NCBI GenBank assembly: GCA_012270125.1 | Contig: JAAXIY010000062.1 | Location: 1 to 41,681, forward strand | DNA from: Paracoccaceae bacterium | Lineage (GTDB): Bacteria > Pseudomonadota > Alphaproteobacteria > Rhodobacterales > Rhodobacteraceae | DNA length: 41,681 nucleotides | Reading direction: 5' to 3' | Shown here: piece by piece, positions 15,902 to 24,808 of the stretch | How positions within the stretch are numbered: position 1 is the first letter of the stretch | How the letters are laid out: the number at the start of each line of letters is the position of its first letter | Position numbers and translations under genes: made by a program | Notes under the pieces: generated by a model | What the model saw: only the letters and a program-made list of their open reading frames with translations | What the model was told of the DNA's origin: nothing | Databases searched by the model: none

Positions 15902-17155
15902 CTATGCACTTTCGTCCAACTCTTCTGCAGCCTCAATGGCCAATTCTTGCGCAATTTCGACAGCAACGACAGAGGTTGTGGGTAATACGGTTGCATAACT
16001 GGACGTGTCTACATCAGAAATTCCGCGCTGCGTCATTCTGTAGAACCCATAAACCGTTAACAAACCTAACAAAGCAGCTAATATTACAAAAAAACCGGTT
16101 GGGCCAATTTCAGTCATTAAATACCCTGTGAATAAAGGCCCACTAATAGCGCCTAACCCGTTTAAAAAAAGAAGCCCGCCAGACGCCGACGCCATGTCGT
16201 CCGGCTCCAAAAAGTCATTAGTATAGGCAATCAACAAAGAATAAAGAGGATTGGACATCCCTCCTATGAAGAATGCGCTTCCCAAAAGTATTATAAAAAT
16301 ATTTTCACCAAAGATCGCAAATACAGCCGCAATAAAGCCTATAGCTGATGTTGCAACAATCAAAATCCTGCGATCCATGCGATCGGAAAGCCAACCAACA
16401 GGAAATTGAAAAACCATTGCTCCTATATAAAATGCCGCAACAAAAATTGAAATTTGTGGCAAGGATAACTCAGCACTGGTCCCAAATACAGGGGCCATCC
16501 CAAACTGAGCCGAAAATATACCACCTAAAAAAAACATCCCCACACATCCTAAAGGTGAAGTGGAAAATAGTTCCTTAATACTCATTGGTTTCGTGGTCTC
16601 AAAGGCTGGTGTAGGAGTGATCGATAATAAGATTGGCGCAAAAGAAATCGAAACCAAAACAGAAATTAAAACAAATAGCTCAAAACCACTGGGATCGCCT
16701 ATAAGTAATAAAAGTTGTGCAGCCACAATGCCTGCCATTTGAACAACCATGTAAGAGGATAAAAGTTGTCCTCTATTTTCGTTTGTTGCCGCGTTATTCA
16801 ACCAACTTTCGGCGGTAATATAAACACCACAAAAGCAGAAACCTATGATTACCCTTCCTCCGGTCCACACCCATGGATTGACCAAAAGGGGATACAAGAT
16901 AAGAATTGCAGATATAAAGGATGCTAAGGCTGCAAAAACTCTAACATGTCCAACTCTCCGGATTAAATCAGGAACAAGCTTACTCGCTCCTAAGAAACCA
17001 ACAAAATAGGCTGACATTACGACTGACATTTCGAAAGTAGAAAAGTCTTCTAATTCCCCTCTTACACCAAGTAAGGTACCTTGCAGGCCATTTCCAAGCT
17101 GCAAAAAAAGCATACCCAACAAGAGAGCCCAAGACCCCTGCATAACGAGCAACAT
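15902..17155 (-). CDS. Major facilitator superfamily transporter (YcaD-like)
   Basis: A 417-residue inner-membrane protein with about 12 hydrophobic helices in two bundles, starting MLLVMQGSWALLLGMLFLQL. The intracellular loop between TM2 and TM3 reads KLVPDLIRRVGHVRVFA and the repeat in the second half is GWLSDRMDRRILIVA, both typical MFS A-type motifs. The overall pattern resembles the YcaD group of predicted efflux/uptake carriers; the substrate cannot be inferred. A soluble acidic tail rich in Ala and Glu (AIEAAEELDESA) ends the protein. GAGGTG precedes the ATG. The gene follows queA by 32 bases, suggesting an AsmA-like, queA, MFS transcript. Confidence 0.85.
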   Translation of the reverse strand: MLLVMQGSWALLLGMLFLQLGNGLQGTLLGVRGELEDFSTFEMSVVMSAYFVGFLGASKLVPDLIRRVGHVRVFAALASFISAILILYPLLVNPWVWTGGRVIIGFCFCGVYITAESWLNNAATNENRGQLLSSYMVVQMAGIVAAQLLLLIGDPSGFELFVLISVLVSISFAPILLSITPTPAFETTKPMSIKELFSTSPLGCVGMFFLGGIFSAQFGMAPVFGTSAELSLPQISIFVAAFYIGAMVFQFPVGWLSDRMDRRILIVATSAIGFIAAVFAIFGENIFIILLGSAFFIGGMSNPLYSLLIAYTNDFLEPDDMASASGGLLFLNGLGAISGPLFTGYLMTEIGPTGFFVILAALLGLLTVYGFYRMTQRGISDVDTSSYATVLPTTSVVAVEIAQELAIEAAEELDESA

Positions 17156-17187
17156 ATTAACACCTCAAAAAGATCTATTTTTTATTT

Positions 17188-18240
17188 CTATGGAAATAGG
17201 AGAGAGGAATCACCATAGGAAAAAAATCTATATTTTTTTGTTATGGCGTGATTGTAGATAGATTCAATAGTTTCTTTACCCATTAAGGCCGAAACTAGCA
17301 TCATTAAGGTAGACTTAGGTAGATGAAAGTTAGTCATTAATCCATCAGCAACTATAAATTTGTAGCCTGGGTAAATGAAAATATCGGTTTCACCACGCCA
17401 CTCGCTCAAAATATCATTTGATTGAGCAGCAGTTTCTAATAATCTTAAAGCGGTTGTTCCAACCGGTATTATTCTTCCTCCATTTTTCTTGGTTTGTCTT
17501 ATTTCGTCTACTGTCTTCTGATTGATTTCTCCAAATTCAGCATGCATTTTGTGTTGTCTAATATCTTCGCTTTTAACTGGCAAAAATGTTCCTGCTCCAA
17601 CATGAAGCGTTACAAATGAGGTTTCCACACCCTTTTTCTTTAGCCTTTCAAGCAAACCTAAATCAAAATGTAAGGATGCTGTTGGAGCGGCTACAGAACC
17701 TATTTTTTGAGCAAATATAGTTTGATAATCTAAATTATCTCGCTTATCGGCTTGACGTTTAGAGGCAATATATGGAGGCAATGGCATGGCACCAAGCTCT
17801 TCCAACCGATCTAAAAACTCGATGTTTTCCTTATTAAAGTGCAGAATTCCCTGCCCATCAACCTTGTCGATAAGTATCGCTTCAAAACTTTTATCAAAAG
17901 TTATTTTTTCGCCAACCCTTATTTTCCGCAGTGGTTTTATCAATGCGCTCCATATACTCTCTTTCTTTGAAGCTAACAGGGTCACTTCTATTTTAGCAGA
18001 AGCTACATTATCTACAGTAATGAATCGACTTCTAAATCCATCTAGCCTTGCTGGAAGAACTTTTGTATCGTTAAAAACTAGTCTATCGCCAGATTTTAAA
18101 AACCCTGGAAGATCACTAACAAAACTGTCATCAAAGTTATCACCTTTAGCTACTAACAGACGAGCTGCAGATCTTGGGTTGACGGGTCTTGTTGCAATTA
18201 ATTCTTCTGGCAACTGAAAGTCAAAATCACTTAAATTCAT
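17188..18240 (-). CDS. queA: S-adenosylmethionine:tRNA ribosyltransferase-isomerase QueA
   Basis: Transfers and isomerises the ribosyl part of SAM onto preQ1 at tRNA position 34, making epoxyqueuosine. The 350-residue protein has all family landmarks: the start SDFDFQLPEELIATRP, RSAARLLV, the LPPYI motif, PTASLHFD, THVGAGTF-type LHVGAGTFLPVKSED (about 218-232), GTTALRLLE and the C-terminal TNFHLPKSTLMMLVSAL. The ATG at 18240 lies only a few bases after the stop of the AsmA-like gene, with GGAATA as a modest Shine-Dalgarno. No tgt gene follows, unlike many genomes; an MFS carrier does. GluQ, which glutamylates queuosine in tRNA-Asp, is encoded at 26090-26926. Confidence 0.95.
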   Translation of the reverse strand: MNLSDFDFQLPEELIATRPVNPRSAARLLVAKGDNFDDSFVSDLPGFLKSGDRLVFNDTKVLPARLDGFRSRFITVDNVASAKIEVTLLASKKESIWSALIKPLRKIRVGEKITFDKSFEAILIDKVDGQGILHFNKENIEFLDRLEELGAMPLPPYIASKRQADKRDNLDYQTIFAQKIGSVAAPTASLHFDLGLLERLKKKGVETSFVTLHVGAGTFLPVKSEDIRQHKMHAEFGEINQKTVDEIRQTKKNGGRIIPVGTTALRLLETAAQSNDILSEWRGETDIFIYPGYKFIVADGLMTNFHLPKSTLMMLVSALMGKETIESIYNHAITKKYRFFSYGDSSLLFP

Positions 18241-18243
18241 CTA

Positions 18244-21200
18244 TTATTCCAAATTAGGAACCGGTCGACGGAAAATTTCTCTAAAAATAGCAGGCGTAAA
18301 AATAGAGAGGGGATTGACTAATACCTCTGGCCTATCCGCACTTCCCTTTAATCTATAGTTAAAACCAAGAAGCCCCTCACCTTTTCTGGTAAAAATTGAT
18401 CCGATTGCATTCACAACGTAAAGAGGTGACAAAACGCCCTGCATGTTCAACTTGTTAGTAGCTTTGGCATAATATCCCTCCAACGAAATGCCTATAGAGG
18501 GGCCAAACGCGGAGGCTCTCTCAAACTTTATTTGATCCGGCAAATTTACAAAATCCGCTTCAATTTCATTTAGAACCAAACCAGGGCCTTGTAATTGATC
18601 TAGCAAGCCCACAATGCTGATTGCATCTAAAAGTTCTAATAAAGCAGGCATATTCCTCAAACGAATATTTTTTATTTTCAATCTCCCTTTCATCCCTTGG
18701 GAGTTTTTGAGATGTCTAAGACTTAGCTCAGCTGTACCGCCGTCAGCCGCTTTTGCAGCTCCTAGAGCTCGAACAAAGGCGCCAGCATTATTAGATTGTG
18801 CCTGAACACTGTAGCCATCTTCTATTTTTGTTATATTCCCACCGAACGAAGCAAGGTCGTTCAAGCTCCCAGAAAAATCACCTTTTCCTTCCGCATCCAT
18901 ATTTGCTGTCAATCTTGTAATAATTTGTTTCTCATATAATTTCAGTTCATCAAGATAAATTGATAAAGGAGCTGATTTTTCTGATGAGCTTATAGCTAAT
19001 GGTAATTTTAAAAATTCTTGCATATTAAGTTGACCACCGCTGACAACGATCTCACTGTTCGGCTTAACAGACAATTGGAGATCAAATACCTCTCCCAATG
19101 CTAGTTTGCTAAAATTGACATCAAACTTGTCATCTTGTTTTTTTAAAGCGGAACCATTCAAAGTTAAATTTGTAGAACTTAAAAATATATCGTCGACTAC
19201 GAGCTGTTCCCCTAAAATTCCAGAAACCTTTAACTCAGCTTTTTCATCAGTTTCTTTAATCCAATTTAATGGGGAATATCTCACTTCAGACCCGTCCAAT
19301 TCGCTAGTTAAGTTAAATTTTACTTTTTTATCTTCTAAAAATTTTAATGAAAGTTTAGCCGGAGCCGAACCAACAATTTTTAGATCAGGCAAACCGATCG
19401 GGAATAAATCTAAAGCTTTCTCTGACAATTCAAAATCAACTTCGAGATTTTTTGAGTCATCTTCCCCGATAGACTCTAAAAAATTAGCCCGAACAGGTAA
19501 ATTTTCTACTAATCCACCCCCCTGAATTTCTATAATTTCGTTATTAGCAAAGAAATCTAGAGATCCATTTGTAATTTGAAAGCTTGGATTAGTTAGGTCA
19601 GAAGAAAACCTTTCTGCAGTCGCAGAAACCTCATAAAAAATTTCATCTGGTTTTAAATCTTTTTTAAGAAGTATGTTAACAATACCCTGCCCTGAAACCT
19701 CTGCTCTTCCTAAGTTTGTTGGTTGTTTTATTCTATCCATTAACTTTAGAGGAGGACTATTTAACACATCCAAAAATGAGCCTAAGCCTCCATCGGCTTT
19801 GATCAATATCTCAGCTGGGGTTGGCTTTATTCGACTATTTTCGATAAAAAACCTACTACCACTGATATCAATGGTTCTTTTATTTGAGTCAAAAAATAAT
19901 CCCTTTTCCAGAAGGACAGTCGTCGAATAATTTTTTGAAACAAAATGGCCCGAAGATTTATTGATAAGAGGAAAACCTTTTAAAGGACTGAAAGAGGTAT
20001 CTGAGAACCCAAAACTCCAAGAGAGCATTGGGCTATCCCCTTTTCCCATTTCCATTTGCATTGAGATATCGAACAGTTTGCTTTCTTCAAAATGATCAAC
20101 CACCCATTGCCTTACTTTTGACTTATGACTTTCTGGCCAAAAATAAAGAACGTTTTCTAAATCTGCAGACTCACTGATCGTATCTAAAGAAATATCCCAA
20201 TATTTTTCTTTTACTGAAATAAATCCTGTCGTGTTTATACTGACTTGGGTTGGAATATCGTAAATAAACAGCTGTGGTATTTCTATGTCAAATGGAGCAA
20301 GCTGAACTTTGAAAGTACTAGTAGCAGAGTTTGAAGAAATACCATTATTTAAAAACCCAAAAGTGCCAGTTTCAAGATTAGAGAAGTTTAATTGAGCTAC
20401 AAATGTTTCCGGCAAATTTGTAATATCTTCTATAATAATAAAACCATCAGCCGTTGCTTTTAAATCTTTACTATCGAAAAATATCTCATCAAAATCAACC
20501 TTACCACTACCAGGTGCATACGAAAAATAAGTTCGGGCAGCATCAAACGCTATTGGTTTAATATCACTCGATGGTTTAAATACACCTTTGCCTATTTGCA
20601 GGGTAGCGTTTACGGGATTTAAACGTCCCTCTATATCCAAAGAACCTCTAAGTGCTCCAGAAATTGGAGCATCCAAAACACTCAACCATCCAAATTCACG
20701 CGACTGCAATGCAATATCTTGAGAAGGGATATCTTTAAGTATTAAACCAAATTCACCGTTGAGTTGACCTATAGGGCTTTTAAAATTTGCCTCTACCGTT
20801 GCCACATCAGTATTACCAGTTAGCAGAGCTAAATCAAAACTCATTGCAAGAACCTGATCTACACGAGACGCCCGAAAACGAGCGCCATCTATTGTATAAT
20901 TTTTGTTATTAACCTCATCCTCAAATTGTGCTGTTAAACCAAAAAAGTTTAAATCTTGGAATTTTTCCATTTCTTTTGTCGATAAAAAATAATCTAACCT
21001 CTTCAAAAAAGCTAAAGTATCAAAATTATCAGTCCTGGAAAGATCTGACGAACCAAACTTATAATTTAAAGACCCATTTTCTAGTCTTTTTATAGATAAA
21101 TTTGCGCCATCTAAAGTTACTGAGGACACCCTAAATTTACTGGAAATCAAATCAGCCAAGGAAAACTTTGCGGCCAATGAATTAAAAGATAAAATTGGGT

Positions 21201-21501
21201 TTTTTGTAGGAGACAACAAATCAATATCTCTAACCACTAAATTAGGAATAAAATTATCATCCAAAGACAAATAGACATCATCAACTTCTACCAAGTATGG
21301 AAAAGACAACGAATTAGCCTCAGATATAATCTTATTGGCAAACCTTTGCGGGATTAGAACCTCTCGATCTCGCAAAACTGCTATCAGAGCGATCGTTACA
21401 ACTGCTAAAAATAACAATAATGAAATCAAAAAAGTTACGACCCATCGCGTAACGGAAGAGCTCGCATCCGAGAACAACAAATTTTTAAAAAATTTTCTCA
21501 A
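18244..21501 (-). CDS. AsmA-like / DUF3971 (YhdP-type) envelope protein, 1085 residues
   Basis: A very long protein with one N-terminal membrane helix (about residues 18-45, WVVTFLISLLLFLAVVTIAL) and a large beta-rich periplasmic part. The middle (about 380-700) resembles DUF3971 and the end (about 900-1070, with the MPALLELLDAISIVGLL segment) resembles the AsmA-like C-terminal region. The family (YhdP, TamB relatives) forms bridge-like proteins implicated in phospholipid traffic to the outer membrane. There is no ATG near the N-terminus; the TTG at 21501 is the only credible start and places the membrane helix correctly. Its stop lies 3 bases before the queA start codon. It is divergent from bcp with 74 bases between. 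Function assignment is by family only. Confidence 0.85.
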   Translation of the reverse strand: MRKFFKNLLFSDASSSVTRWVVTFLISLLLFLAVVTIALIAVLRDREVLIPQRFANKIISEANSLSFPYLVEVDDVYLSLDDNFIPNLVVRDIDLLSPTKNPILSFNSLAAKFSLADLISSKFRVSSVTLDGANLSIKRLENGSLNYKFGSSDLSRTDNFDTLAFLKRLDYFLSTKEMEKFQDLNFFGLTAQFEDEVNNKNYTIDGARFRASRVDQVLAMSFDLALLTGNTDVATVEANFKSPIGQLNGEFGLILKDIPSQDIALQSREFGWLSVLDAPISGALRGSLDIEGRLNPVNATLQIGKGVFKPSSDIKPIAFDAARTYFSYAPGSGKVDFDEIFFDSKDLKATADGFIIIEDITNLPETFVAQLNFSNLETGTFGFLNNGISSNSATSTFKVQLAPFDIEIPQLFIYDIPTQVSINTTGFISVKEKYWDISLDTISESADLENVLYFWPESHKSKVRQWVVDHFEESKLFDISMQMEMGKGDSPMLSWSFGFSDTSFSPLKGFPLINKSSGHFVSKNYSTTVLLEKGLFFDSNKRTIDISGSRFFIENSRIKPTPAEILIKADGGLGSFLDVLNSPPLKLMDRIKQPTNLGRAEVSGQGIVNILLKKDLKPDEIFYEVSATAERFSSDLTNPSFQITNGSLDFFANNEIIEIQGGGLVENLPVRANFLESIGEDDSKNLEVDFELSEKALDLFPIGLPDLKIVGSAPAKLSLKFLEDKKVKFNLTSELDGSEVRYSPLNWIKETDEKAELKVSGILGEQLVVDDIFLSSTNLTLNGSALKKQDDKFDVNFSKLALGEVFDLQLSVKPNSEIVVSGGQLNMQEFLKLPLAISSSEKSAPLSIYLDELKLYEKQIITRLTANMDAEGKGDFSGSLNDLASFGGNITKIEDGYSVQAQSNNAGAFVRALGAAKAADGGTAELSLRHLKNSQGMKGRLKIKNIRLRNMPALLELLDAISIVGLLDQLQGPGLVLNEIEADFVNLPDQIKFERASAFGPSIGISLEGYYAKATNKLNMQGVLSPLYVVNAIGSIFTRKGEGLLGFNYRLKGSADRPEVLVNPLSIFTPAIFREIFRRPVPNLE

Positions 21502-21575
21502 GATTTATATCTTTTCTTTCAAATATTTTCATCCGACCTAATATCATTATTATAGTGAAATAACAGGATATTAAT

Positions 21576-22037
21576 ATGGCAATTACACCCTATCCAGCCC
21601 CAGACGTAATTTTACCGAACGAGACTGGAGATATTATTGATATAAAAGACTTTCGACCAAACATGGTTGTTCTTTTCTTTTACCCAAGAGATAATACCTC
21701 TGGCTGTACAAGAGAGGCTAAGGACTTTACTGAGAATACAGAGCTTTTTAACAACCTTAACATAAATGTATTTGGCATTTCGAAAGATAGCATCACAAGC
21801 CATGAAAAGTTTATAAAAAAGCAAAACCTAACTATACCTCTTCTATCCGATGAAGCAGGCAGTGTCTGCGAAGATTTTGGTGTTTGGAAAGAAAAATCGA
21901 TGTACGGAAAAATTTATATGGGCATCGAAAGGTCAACTTTCATCATCGACGGTTCTGGTTCAGTCACACATGAATGGCGAAAGGTAAAGGTTGCTAATCA
22001 CGTGGCCGAAGTTCTAGAAACGGTTAAGAAGCTTTGA
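21576..22037 (+). CDS. bcp: Peroxiredoxin of the Bcp/PrxQ family
   Basis: Thiol peroxidase that reduces hydrogen peroxide and organic hydroperoxides. 153 residues, with FFYPRDNTSGCTREA placing the peroxidatic cysteine at C44, and the family strand FGISKDSITSHEKF. The common resolving cysteine five residues later (GCTxxxC) is absent, as the sequence reads GCTREAKDF. The only other cysteine is C98 in SVCEDFGVWKEKS, which could resolve in an alternative manner, or the enzyme may act as 1-Cys. The ATG has AGGATAT upstream. Its stop TGA overlaps the TTG start of the DUF455 gene (TTGA), so the two are probably translated together. Divergent from the AsmA-like gene. Confidence 0.92.
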   Translation: MAITPYPAPDVILPNETGDIIDIKDFRPNMVVLFFYPRDNTSGCTREAKDFTENTELFNNLNINVFGISKDSITSHEKFIKKQNLTIPLLSDEAGSVCEDFGVWKEKSMYGKIYMGIERSTFIIDGSGSVTHEWRKVKVANHVAEVLETVKKL

Positions 22038-22870
22038 CTGCCTTAACACTTTCCAAAATGGCCACTTTTGTTCTCAACGAAAAAGACGGCCGTGAGAAAA
22101 CTGCACTTTCTTCAGAATACGCGCAAATTTGGTTTGATAATAGAAGTAAAGGAACCACAATTGAAATTGGGTTATCGGATCCCCCATTAAACCCCGCTCG
22201 GCCAAACAAACCTGAGCTTGTAAGAGCCGGAGAGGTTCCACGGCGGCGTCCAAATACTTTGAATGGCCAAATCGCTATACTCCATTCTATCGCCCACATT
22301 GAATTAAATGCCGTAGATTTACACTGGGATATTATTGCTCGATTTGCAAACATAAAGATGCCCGTAGGCTTTTATGATGATTGGGTAAAATCTGCACAAG
22401 AGGAAAGTAATCACTTTAATCTTATATGTGATTGTTTAGAAGAGTTAGGTAGTTATTACGGTGACTTAACAGCTCACGACGGTCTTTGGCAGGCAGCTAT
22501 TGATACACGCGACGATTTATTAGGACGCCTAGCCGTAGTCCCAATGGTCCTCGAAGCGCGAGGTTTAGACGTCACCCCAAACATGATAAGACTATTTGAA
22601 AAAGCAAAACTGAAAAATGCGGTAAAGGCGCTTAAAACAATATATGAAGAAGAGGTTTCTCACGTTGCTTATGGCTCCAAGTGGTTTAACTTCCTCTGCG
22701 GTAGAAATAACCTTGATCCAAAAATTGAATTTCATAGATTAGTTACAAAGTACTTCAATGGCTTTTTAAAACCGCCTTTTAATGAAGAAAAACGGGCTGA
22801 TGCTGGACTTCCACCAGATTTTTATTGGCCCCTTGCAGATCAATTGAATATCAACACTTCTTATAAGTAA
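22034..22870 (+). CDS. DUF455 family ferritin-like diiron protein
   Basis: A 278-residue predicted four-helix ferritin-like protein of the DUF455 family, distantly related to MiaE. Potential diiron ligands are spaced as expected: E90 (HIELNAVD), E124 and H127 (EESNH), E174 (VLEARGLD), E207 and H210 (EEEVSHVAYG). The N-terminal part has the family pattern REKTALS and the basic EVPRRRPNTLNGQ. The start is taken as TTG at 22034, overlapping the bcp stop as TTGA and giving the typical N-terminus; an ATG eight codons on (22058) is possible. The family has no firm biochemical role; coupling to a peroxiredoxin suggests oxidant or oxygen chemistry, as inference. Confidence 0.83.
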   Translation: MTALTLSKMATFVLNEKDGREKTALSSEYAQIWFDNRSKGTTIEIGLSDPPLNPARPNKPELVRAGEVPRRRPNTLNGQIAILHSIAHIELNAVDLHWDIIARFANIKMPVGFYDDWVKSAQEESNHFNLICDCLEELGSYYGDLTAHDGLWQAAIDTRDDLLGRLAVVPMVLEARGLDVTPNMIRLFEKAKLKNAVKALKTIYEEEVSHVAYGSKWFNFLCGRNNLDPKIEFHRLVTKYFNGFLKPPFNEEKRADAGLPPDFYWPLADQLNINTSYK

Positions 22871-22982
22871 AAATTGACTGATATTTTCAAATAATTAGGA
22901 ATTTGTACGGTATAAAATTATTGCTTATCTATCCTTAAATCGATAACTAATACTAGCTTTTTTATTTCAGCGTGGCGTAACT

Positions 22983-24329
22983 TTGAATAAAGAAAACAAA
23001 AAACAGATTCTTTCTGAGCGGATAGAAAACTTTTGTCAAAAAGCGTTTCCCGCCCGTCAAATACTGCTCAAAAGTAACGATAAAACTGTTTTTTTTAATC
23101 TAAAATCCAGCACTCAAACTGCAATCGCTTGCGGTATGTTTTGTCTAATTGCTTGGTCAATCTTTTCTATCGCGGTTATAACGATGGATAGCCTCGGAGC
23201 TGGTAATTTTAGAGAGCAAGCCATTAGAGATCAGGAGAATTACCAATTAAGATTGATGTCGCTGGCTGAAGAACGTGACTATCAACAAGACTCATCAAGA
23301 CAAACACAGATAAAATTTGAGAAAGCTTTAGCCCACATATCAAAATTACAAGAAGAGCTAATGGAAATAGAAATTGAACGTAAAGAACTTACTTCTGCTC
23401 TTAATATTGTAAAATCTAAATTGAGCACCTCACGTCTGGAAGAAATAAAAGCTAAAGAGAATCTAAGCCAGCTAAAGCTAATAACAAATTCCGGATCGTC
23501 AGAGGAAATCAATCCAAAATTTTCAACCATAACAAATACAGACAAAGAAGCACTTCTGTCAAAAGTATTAAGTGAAACTGCAGGGCAACGAGATATGCTC
23601 CGAAGTGAGGCGTATGCAGCGCGACAAAGTGTAAAAAATATTGAAAGGGAAATAAAACTGATTGAGCAGCGAAATGAACAAATATTTCGTCTTATAGAAG
23701 AAGCTTTGTCAGTTTCAGTTGGTCCTTTGGATAAAATGTTTCGAGCGGCAGGCGTAAATCCTGACAGCGTCATTGAAACGATCAGACGTGGATATAGTGG
23801 GTATGGCGGGCATGATTTAACGTTTTTAGATGGAGATGGTGAAACAGCTTTTAATTTTTATGATAAAAATGCGGAAAAAGCTTCAAGAATATTAAAAAGT
23901 TTGGACGAATTGAACCTTTACAGGATAGCTATTGAAAAATATCCATTCTACCATCCTGTTCAGACATCCAATAGATTCACATCTGGTTTTGGACCGCGTT
24001 GGGGAAGAATGCACAATGGTACAGATTTTGCAGCTCCTCATGGAACACCTATTCGCGCTACAGCAGATGGTGTCGTAGTTTATGTAGGATGGCAAAGTGC
24101 TTATGGAAGACTTATAAAAATAAAACATGACTTTGGGATAGAAACACGTTATGCACATCTCTCAAAGTTTCGTGTAAAAAAAGGCCAGAGAGTATCGCGT
24201 GGACAACATATCGGTGATATGGGAAACACTGGACGATCTACCGGCACACATCTACACTATGAAATAAGAATAGGCGGAAAAGCTATTAACCCAATGAAAT
24301 ATATTAAGGCAGCAAAAAATGTTTTCTAA
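22983..24329 (+). CDS. M23 family (LytM) metallopeptidase with N-terminal membrane anchor and coiled coil
   Basis: A 448-residue cell-wall endopeptidase candidate. Residues 1-45 are cytoplasmic (including AFPARQILLKS), 46-67 a membrane helix, about 76-250 a periplasmic coiled coil, and about 330-440 the M23 domain. All zinc and catalytic residues are visible: H344 and D348 in MHNGTDFA, H392 in YAHLS, H423 and H425 in HLHYE. So it should be an active peptidoglycan DD-endopeptidase rather than an EnvC-like activator. The start is TTG at 22983; the next ATG falls inside the membrane helix. The end overlaps the bactofilin gene by 11 bases. M23-bactofilin pairs are known in alphaproteobacteria and Helicobacter for shape control, the bactofilin polymer placing the hydrolase. 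Confidence 0.9.
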   Translation: MNKENKKQILSERIENFCQKAFPARQILLKSNDKTVFFNLKSSTQTAIACGMFCLIAWSIFSIAVITMDSLGAGNFREQAIRDQENYQLRLMSLAEERDYQQDSSRQTQIKFEKALAHISKLQEELMEIEIERKELTSALNIVKSKLSTSRLEEIKAKENLSQLKLITNSGSSEEINPKFSTITNTDKEALLSKVLSETAGQRDMLRSEAYAARQSVKNIEREIKLIEQRNEQIFRLIEEALSVSVGPLDKMFRAAGVNPDSVIETIRRGYSGYGGHDLTFLDGDGETAFNFYDKNAEKASRILKSLDELNLYRIAIEKYPFYHPVQTSNRFTSGFGPRWGRMHNGTDFAAPHGTPIRATADGVVVYVGWQSAYGRLIKIKHDFGIETRYAHLSKFRVKKGQRVSRGQHIGDMGNTGRSTGTHLHYEIRIGGKAINPMKYIKAAKNVF

Positions 24330-24804
24330 GAGTAAAATTAATGAACCCGCTCAAAAAGCACCCGAAGCAAACAAGCCCATAGAGTCTGAAAAAACGGCAT
24401 CTACAGTTCCAGTGGCAAAACCGAAACCTCCTGCATCAATGTTGTCTCAAGACTTAAACATTGTGGGAAATATCAAAACTACTGGCGATATTCAGGTTGA
24501 AGGAACCGTTGAAGGAGACATAAAGGCTCACTTGCTAACGATTGGTGAAACAGCAACTATCAAAGGTGAAGTTGTTGCTGACGACGTGGTGATAAATGGT
24601 CGAATTATTGGGCGGGTTAGAGGCCTAAAAGTCAGATTGACGTCTACTGCTCGTGTTGAAGGTGATATTATCCACAAAACAATCGCTATTGAGTCTGGAG
24701 CTCATTTTGAGGGGTCGGTCCAACGTCAGGATGATCCTCTTGCAACAGGTGCTAAGCCAAAAGCAGAGTTTATAAAAAAACAAGAAACCGAAGTCAAAAC
24801 TTAG
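24319..24804 (+). CDS. Bactofilin (polymer-forming cytoskeletal protein)
   Basis: A 161-residue bactofilin: a disordered Pro/Lys/Glu-rich N-terminus (about 1-35), a right-handed beta-helix core (about 40-135) with the regular turns NIVGNIKTTGDIQVEGTVEG, ATIKGEVVADDVVINGRIIG and ARVEGDII, and a short charged tail. Bactofilins form nucleotide-independent filaments on the inner membrane and recruit wall enzymes. The start ATG lies 11 bases inside the end of the M23 peptidase gene, so expression is tightly coupled. The N-terminus lacks an obvious membrane-binding amphipathic or hydrophobic start beyond MFSKSK. Convergent with the PaaI-like gene, only four bases between stops. Confidence 0.93.
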   Translation: MFSKSKINEPAQKAPEANKPIESEKTASTVPVAKPKPPASMLSQDLNIVGNIKTTGDIQVEGTVEGDIKAHLLTIGETATIKGEVVADDVVINGRIIGRVRGLKVRLTSTARVEGDIIHKTIAIESGAHFEGSVQRQDDPLATGAKPKAEFIKKQETEVKT

Positions 24805-24808
24805 GTTT

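Noticed and set aside
17786-18217. 143-codon frame antisense to queA, and similar long antisense frames within amtB, the metF-methyltransferase genes and the AsmA-like gene
   Set aside because: They mirror strongly conserved genes, have low-complexity Ser/Pro-type products and no ribosome site; they are shadows.
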